This document shows positions 59,547 to 64,000 of a stretch of DNA of 64,000 nt, piece by piece. Position 1 is the first letter of the stretch, and every line of letters begins with the position of its first letter. The notes beneath the pieces are model-generated. The model did not search any database. It was not told the DNA's origin and saw nothing but the letters and a program-made list of their open reading frames with translations. This DNA is from Planctomycetaceae bacterium (lineage in GTDB: Bacteria > Planctomycetota > Planctomycetia > Planctomycetales > Planctomycetaceae), in the NCBI GenBank assembly GCA_019636285.1, contig JAHBXV010000001.1, positions 62,001 through 126,000 on the forward strand, in the 5' to 3' direction. The translations under genes were made by a program, and so were the position numbers.

Positions 59547-59999
59547 ATGCGATGGACAATTGTCGGTGCTGTTTTCGGTCTTCTGTCCGGCGCGGCCATC
59601 GCGGCAGAACCGCAATCGCGAGCGGAACAGGAGAAAGAATTCGCTGCCCGTCTCACCGACGCCGTTTTGGTGGGGTCGTACTCGATTGATGGACGCGAAG
59701 GCAACAAGTCGGACCGTTACGAGATCGCGAAAGCGGAGAAACTGGACGGAGACAACTGGGAAATTACGGCCCGTGTCAAATTCGGCGACAACGACCTGAT
59801 GATTCCCATCGTTCTGAAAGTCTTCTGGGCCGATGATACGCCGGTCATGTCGCTGACGAACCTGACGATTCCCGGTCTGGGTGAAGGCTTCAGCACGCGT
59901 CTGATGTTTTACGGCGACCGCTACGCAGGAACCTGGGATCACGGCAAAGTTGGCGGCGCGATGTGGGGCCGCATCGAGAAAAAGAAGCCCGCGGAATAA
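59547..59999 (+). CDS. Small secreted protein of unknown function
   Basis: This 150-residue protein has a signal peptide (WTIVGAVFGLLSGAAIAAE). The mature part reads VGSYSIDGREGNKSDRYEIA, ITARVKFGDNDLMIPI and GDRYAGTWDHGKVGGAMWG, a small beta-barrel-like pattern seen in many planctomycete hypothetical proteins. No enzyme motif is visible. ATG 59547 with GGGGAAG upstream is preferred; the frame is open for 195 bases before it. Confidence 0.7.
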   Translation: MRWTIVGAVFGLLSGAAIAAEPQSRAEQEKEFAARLTDAVLVGSYSIDGREGNKSDRYEIAKAEKLDGDNWEITARVKFGDNDLMIPIVLKVFWADDTPVMSLTNLTIPGLGEGFSTRLMFYGDRYAGTWDHGKVGGAMWGRIEKKKPAE

Positions 60000-60044
60000 T
60001 TCTCGTCGAGAAACATCGCCCGGACGATTGTCACTGGATCCGTC

Positions 60045-60461
60045 ATGCTCATTCGCGAGTATCAATTGTCCGACGAGGCGTCTCTCATCGCTCTCTGGGA
60101 GCGATGCCAGTTGACCCGACCGTGGAACGATCCGCGCAAAGACATTGCTCGCAAACTGAATGGCCAGCCGGACTGGCTGCTAGTGGGATTGGTCGATGAC
60201 AAAGTCGTCGCGTCGGTGATGGCAGGCTACGACGGTCATCGCGGCTGGATCAATTATCTCGCCGTCGATCCCGCCTGCCGCCGGCAGGGCCTGGGCCGCC
60301 TTTTGATGGAGGACGTCGAACGACGTCTTCTGGCGATGGGCTGTCCGAAAATCAATCTGCAAGTCCGCGTCGACAATCCCCAGGCGATCGGCTTCTACGA
60401 GTCGATCGGCTACGCCCAGGACGCCGTCGTCAGCTTCGGGAAGCGGCTGATTCCGGATTGA
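60045..60461 (+). CDS. ypeA: GNAT acetyltransferase, YpeA type
   Basis: This 138-residue N-acetyltransferase shows the acetyl-CoA motif AVDPACRRQGLGRLLMEDVE (about 74-93) and the later VRVDNPQAIGFYESIGY. LWERCQLTRPWNDPRKDI near the N-terminus is characteristic of the YpeA subgroup. The substrate is unknown. It follows the small secreted gene by 45 bases on the same strand. Confidence 0.85.
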   Translation: MLIREYQLSDEASLIALWERCQLTRPWNDPRKDIARKLNGQPDWLLVGLVDDKVVASVMAGYDGHRGWINYLAVDPACRRQGLGRLLMEDVERRLLAMGCPKINLQVRVDNPQAIGFYESIGYAQDAVVSFGKRLIPD

Positions 60462-60586
60462 TTTCGGTTTCCAGAGTCCAAGAGTCCAACACCACCCATT
60501 GTCGAATCGCGAACCCCATCGCGGCGGGTGCCCGCTCTCGCTACGATCACAGTGACCATTCATTGCGACTCATCGGCGAGAGATTC

Positions 60587-61981
60587 ATGCGAATTACGTT
60601 TCTGGGAGCGGCCGGAGAGGTTACCGGCAGCCAGCATCTGCTGGAAATCGGCGAACGACGCATTCTGCTCGATTGCGGCCTCTTTCAGGGGCATCGCGCG
60701 GAGTCCCGCGCGAAGAACGAGAAGCTCTTCTGCGATCCGAAGACGCTCGACGCGGTCATTCTTTCGCACGCCCATATGGATCACTGCGGGCGACTTCCCT
60801 GTCTGGTGCGGGCGGGCTATCGCGGCCCGATCTTCTGCACGCCGGCCTCCGCCGACGTGGCTGCCATCATGCTGGAAGACGGCGCGAAGATTCAGAGGGA
60901 AGATGCCAAGTACCTGAGCCGGCATCTGAACCCCGGACACCCGCGGATCGAACCGCTCTACGACGACGAGGACGTGGCCCGGACGCGCAAGTTGTTCGAG
61001 GAACTCAACTACGCCGAATGGCACGACCTTGCCAACGACGTGCGACTGCGGTTTCAGGACGCGGGACACATACTTGGTTCGGCGATTGTCGAACTCGAAG
61101 TGCACGAAGAGGGTGTCTCCAAACGGGTGATTTTCTCTGGCGACCTGGGACACCGTGGGGTTCCCTTGTTGCGCGATCCAATCCGCGTGGACGGGGGCGA
61201 CGTTCTCATCTGCGAATCGACCTATGGTGACAGGATCCACCCGCCGCGCGACGACATGCAGCAGCGGCTGATCGATGTCATTCGTCACACGGCGTCGCGC
61301 GGCGGCCGGGTAATCATCCCCGCGTTCAGTCTTGGTCGGACTCAGAACGTCGTTTTCATGCTCAACAACCTCGCCAATGCCGGCGAACTTCCCGCGGTAC
61401 AGGTCTTTGTCGACAGCCCGCTGTCGAACCGCATCACGCAGGTTTATCGACGGCATCTGCATCTGCTGGATGCCGAGTTGCAACGGGTGCTGCGGACCGA
61501 TCGCGATCCGTTCTCGTTTCCCGGGCTGACCTATATTCAGACGCCACAGGAGAGCCAGGCGCTCAACCGCCGAAAAGATCCGTTCGTCGTCATCGCGGCG
61601 AGCGGGATGTGCGAATCGGGGCGAGTCGTCCACCACATCAAGCACGCGGCGGCCGATGAGCGCAACACCATCTGTCTCATCGGATTTCAGGCCGAAGGAA
61701 CGCTGGGCCGACGAATTCAGGACGGCGCGGCCGAACTGCGAATTTACGATCGGCTGGTTCCGCTGCGTGCCGACGTCGAATCGATCACCGGCTTTTCCGG
61801 ACACGCCGACGCCCAGGACTTCCGCTGGTGGTTCGAGCGTCTGGCAGCCACCGGTGGCGTCGGCCACACCTTCCTGGTCCACGGCGAACGCGGCGGCCCA
61901 CGCGCCCTCGCCGAAATGCTGAGCGACATCTCCAACGAACCCCCCATCATCCCGCAGGCGGGAGACTCGTTTGAGGTGTGA
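60587..61981 (+). CDS. Beta-CASP metallo-beta-lactamase RNA nuclease-like protein
   Basis: This 464-residue protein has the metallo-beta-lactamase core HAHMDHCG (HxHxDH, about 62-67), FQDAGHILGSA and SGDLGHRG, then a beta-CASP region with IPAFSLGRTQ and VIAASGMCESGRV, and the C-terminal GHADAQD and LVHGE. This layout matches the YSH1/CPSF73-like bacterial proteins, predicted to be endoribonucleases or 5' exonucleases. ATG 60587 follows GGCGAGAGA and gives the usual N-terminus MRITFLGAAGEVTGS. Confidence 0.9.
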   Translation: MRITFLGAAGEVTGSQHLLEIGERRILLDCGLFQGHRAESRAKNEKLFCDPKTLDAVILSHAHMDHCGRLPCLVRAGYRGPIFCTPASADVAAIMLEDGAKIQREDAKYLSRHLNPGHPRIEPLYDDEDVARTRKLFEELNYAEWHDLANDVRLRFQDAGHILGSAIVELEVHEEGVSKRVIFSGDLGHRGVPLLRDPIRVDGGDVLICESTYGDRIHPPRDDMQQRLIDVIRHTASRGGRVIIPAFSLGRTQNVVFMLNNLANAGELPAVQVFVDSPLSNRITQVYRRHLHLLDAELQRVLRTDRDPFSFPGLTYIQTPQESQALNRRKDPFVVIAASGMCESGRVVHHIKHAAADERNTICLIGFQAEGTLGRRIQDGAAELRIYDRLVPLRADVESITGFSGHADAQDFRWWFERLAATGGVGHTFLVHGERGGPRALAEMLSDISNEPPIIPQAGDSFEV

Positions 61982-62124
61982 CGACGGAGGGATCAGCGGT
62001 CAGGGATCAGCAATCAGTGAAGTGCGATCGGCCAATATCCTGGTTGTTAACGCCAACGACTTTTCGAATTTCGGATTTCGATTTTCGAATTTAGAATTTC
62101 TGATTTCCCCACTTTCCACTAACT

Positions 62125-62152
62125 ACCAACCACCAACCACCAACCACCAACC
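62125..62152. repeat. Tandem array of four perfect 7-base repeats
   Basis: ACCAACC is repeated four times without error, with degenerate copies on both sides. Upstream, 61989-62017 holds imperfect repeats of GGATCAG and 62061-62106 holds imperfect repeats of TTTCGAATTT. The reverse complement of the array resembles 19083-19116. The whole gap between the nuclease gene and fabI is therefore low-complexity. Confidence 0.75.
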
Positions 62153-62258
62153 ACTTTCCTCCCCCCATTGCCCCAAACGCCAGTGACGAGTAACCTAACG
62201 ACTCGATGAAAACAGCGGAGAATTTCCGCAAATGGGTATTGGAAAAGGGGATTTGGCC

Positions 62259-63071
62259 ATGGGTCTGATGGACGGCAAGAAGGGTCTGGTGTTCGGCATT
62301 GCGAATGACCACTCGATTGCCTGGGCGATAACCGAGCGATTGCACCAGGAGGGAGCGGTCATGGGGTTCACCCACCTCCCCGATCGCGACCCGGCCAGCC
62401 CGAAGATGGAGCGTCGTGTTCGCAAACTGGTCGATCCGATCGGCGCGAAGTTCGTGAAACCGTGCAACGTGCAGGTCGACGAGGATCTCGACCGGATCTT
62501 CGAAGCCGCGAAAGAAACCTTCGGCGAACTCGACTTCGTCGTCCACTCGATCGCCTATGCTCCCATTGATGACCTCAAGGGGCCGGTCCACAAGTGCAGC
62601 CGTGCCGGTTTCCTGCAGTCGATGGAGATTAGCGTCTACAGCCTGCTCGGCGTCTGCACCCGCGCCCAGGCGCTCATGCCCAACGGCGGAAGCATCATCA
62701 CCCTGTCGTACCTGGGGGGCGAAAAGGTCATTCCGGGCTACAACGTAATGGGTCTGTGCAAGTCGGCCCTGGAGTCGGCGACCGAGTATGTCGCTCATGA
62801 ACTGGGGCGACAGCAGGTCCGAGTTAACGCGTTGAGCGCCGGCCCGATCCGTACGCTCAGTTCGTCTGCCGTCAAAGATTTTGACAGCATGCTCAAGATT
62901 TACGACGCGATGGCCCCGCTCCGGCGAAATGTCACGATGGAGGAAGTCGCCAAGTCGGCCCTCTATCTGCTCAGCGATCTGTCGACCGGCGTGACGGGCG
63001 AGACGCTCCACGTTGATTCGGGTTACCACATCATGGGGGCGCCCCCGGCCGATGCCAAGCTCGATGAGTAG
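62259..63071 (+). CDS. fabI: Enoyl-ACP reductase (NADH)
   Basis: FabI carries out the last step of each fatty-acid elongation cycle. The 270-residue SDR-like protein shows the FabI start [48 protein letters not shown] with the catalytic Tyr and LCKSALE with the Lys (Y-x6-K), and [15 protein letters not shown] (substrate loop). ATG 62259 has AAAAGGGG about 11 bases upstream and matches the family start; ATG 62232 would add nine residues. The last eight bases overlap the NUDIX gene. Confidence 0.95.
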   Translation: MGLMDGKKGLVFGIANDHSIAWAITERLHQEGAVMGFTHLPDRDPASPKMERRVRKLVDPIGAKFVKPCNVQVDEDLDRIFEAAKETFGELDFVVHSIAYAPIDDLKGPVHKCSRAGFLQSMEISVYSLLGVCTRAQALMPNGGSIITLSYLGGEKVIPGYNVMGLCKSALESATEYVAHELGRQQVRVNALSAGPIRTLSSSAVKDFDSMLKIYDAMAPLRRNVTMEEVAKSALYLLSDLSTGVTGETLHVDSGYHIMGAPPADAKLDE

Positions 63072-63486
63072 CGGAGCCGGCCAGACGGCGACGCTGGTGG
63101 GGGTCGCTGTCGTCCTGCGCGATGAATATTGCCTGGTGGGGGTGCGCTCCGCCGGGCAAGTTCTCGCGGGTCGCGCGGAATTCCCCGGCGGCAAATGCGA
63201 ACTCGGTGAATCGTTTGCCGAGTGCGCGGCTCGCGAGACCCTGGAAGAGACCGGGTTGGAAGTGGTGCCGCGGCGCTGCCTGCGGCGGGTCGATCATACC
63301 TACGACCATGGAACGGTCCGCATTGAGTTCTGGCAGTGCGATGTGTCAAACCGGGCGGTCGACCGCGCTCCCACGCCGCCGTTTAACTGGGTGCCAATCG
63401 AGATGTTGGCTTCGCTGCCATTTCCCGAGGCGAATCGCGAGATCATCCGGGAACTGGTCTCGCAGGGCGGCGGCAATCGCGCCTAA
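63064..63486 (+). CDS. NUDIX hydrolase (MutT-like)
   Basis: This 140-residue protein has a complete Nudix box, [20 protein letters not shown] followed by TGLEV (about 43-67), matching G-x5-E-x7-RE-U-xEE-x-G-U. The preceding [18 protein letters not shown] and short length are like MutT and DNA-repair relatives. ATG 63064 overlaps the fabI stop, implying coupling. Its TAA shares bases with the stop of the convergent SDR gene (CTAA at 63483-63486). Confidence 0.87.
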   Translation: MSSGAGQTATLVGVAVVLRDEYCLVGVRSAGQVLAGRAEFPGGKCELGESFAECAARETLEETGLEVVPRRCLRRVDHTYDHGTVRIEFWQCDVSNRAVDRAPTPPFNWVPIEMLASLPFPEANREIIRELVSQGGGNRA

Positions 63487-64000
63487 CCGGGAGCGGTAAG
63501 CGACTGACCGTTGTGACGCGGCCCCAGGCCCAGAAAATACGAAGCCGCCGACTGGCTCCATGTCTCGGCATCGGGAAATCGACTCGCACCGTCGGCCCAG
63601 CATGTGCGCAGCATGTCGGTATCGATGATGCCGGGATTCATGGCGATCACGGCAAACCCCGCCGGGACTTCCTGCGCCATGGCAAGACTCATGCCTTCCA
63701 CGGCGTACTTCGTCGCGCAGTAAGGGCCAACGTCCGGCGACGTCGATCGGCCCCAGCCGGAACTCAAGTTGATAACGACTCCGCTCCCGCGCGACAGCAT
63801 GCGTGGAAAGACATGGCGGAGGACGTTCACGACGCCGACGATGTTCACGTTGACAATGCGCTGAAATTCGTCGGCCGGGGCCTCCCACAACGGTCCGACT
63901 GGGGTGATGATCGCTGCGTTGTTGATGAGCAGGTCCGGTACGAACCCATCTCGCGCGAGTCCCTCTGCCCAGTTCGAGACAGCGGCATCGTCCGACACGT
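63483..64000 (-). CDS. Short-chain dehydrogenase/reductase, partial (N-terminus off the right edge)
   Basis: The visible 172 residues lack the N-terminal cofactor loop, which lies beyond the window. They contain LLINNAAIITPVGPLWE (the NNAG-like motif), NVNIVGVVNVLRHVFPRM, INLSSGWGRSTSP with the catalytic Ser, and YCATKYAVEG with Tyr-x3-Lys, then AMNPGIIDTDM. This is a classical SDR; the substrate is unknown. The C-terminal tail [16 protein letters not shown] is typical of SDRs that end shortly after the last helix. Confidence 0.85.
   Translation of the reverse strand, partial: VSDDAAVSNWAEGLARDGFVPDLLINNAAIITPVGPLWEAPADEFQRIVNVNIVGVVNVLRHVFPRMLSRGSGVVINLSSGWGRSTSPDVGPYCATKYAVEGMSLAMAQEVPAGFAVIAMNPGIIDTDMLRTCWADGASRFPDAETWSQSAASYFLGLGPRHNGQSLTAPG

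Noticed and set aside
62125-62152. Possible CRISPR array
   Set aside because: The units are 7 bases and directly adjacent with no spacers, so it is a simple tandem repeat.

Overview
The window is high-GC bacterial chromosome that reads as a planctomycete, probably of the Planctomycetaceae in the broad sense; the genus cannot be named from sequence alone. The evidence is a set of protein types largely specific to this phylum: a PSD1-type haem protein (DUF1549/DUF1553) followed by a DUF1501 protein, a multi-haem PA14/beta-propeller cytochrome, a DUF1559-like protein, a DUF1570 peptidase, a fused SecDF, a bacterial-microcompartment shell protein, and an ECF-type sigma factor joined to a Ser/Thr kinase. 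Gene order is mostly that of a stable core genome. I see no phage, transposase, CRISPR array, tRNA or rRNA.

Layout. 1-9.8 kb: a partial epimerase, an orphan two-domain microcompartment shell protein, an O-methyltransferase, treY, a lipoprotein with a formylglycine-enzyme fold, a PH-domain membrane protein, apt, trmB and a FabZ-like dehydratase. 10-14.9 kb: the leftward tgt-yajC-secDF block. 14.9-19.1 kb: an anchored leucine-rich-repeat protein, ygfZ, hisC and hisB. 19.2-29.1 kb: a rightward flagellar block, flgF-flgG-flgA-flgH-flgI-flgJ-flgN-flgK-flgL (rod, rings, export chaperone and hook-filament junction). 29.4-36.1 kb: acs, then bestrophin, beta-carbonic anhydrase, FHA protein, MinD/ParA-like ATPase and glutaminase, all on one strand. 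36.2-47 kb: the haem protein/DUF1501 pair, a DUF1559-like protein, two small unknown genes in a more A/T-rich patch, and the 1391-residue five-haem protein. 47-53 kb: a membrane NfeD-type protease with duplicated ClpP folds, rnpB, a 7Fe ferredoxin, the sigma/kinase reading frame and a PLP decarboxylase. 53-64 kb: a DUF1570 peptidase, a secreted unknown, a tandem alpha/beta-hydrolase, mazG, small secreted and GNAT proteins, a beta-CASP nuclease, fabI, a NUDIX hydrolase and a partial SDR.

Three observations stand out. (1) An ECF sigma factor and a Ser/Thr kinase occupy one continuous reading frame broken by a single TAG where a CAG (Gln) is expected in sigma region 4. (2) Several families of short dispersed palindromic or conserved repeats sit just downstream of rightward genes, four of them within the flagellar block; one copy lies in frame inside the signal-peptide region of flgI. 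(3) The microcompartment shell protein has a complete BMC-H-like second half preceded by its own Shine-Dalgarno-like sequence and ATG.

Limits: all family assignments come from reading motifs by eye. Starts were chosen by ribosome-binding site and family N-termini. Repeat families were recognised only within this window, apart from a general memory of similar sequences in planctomycete genomes.
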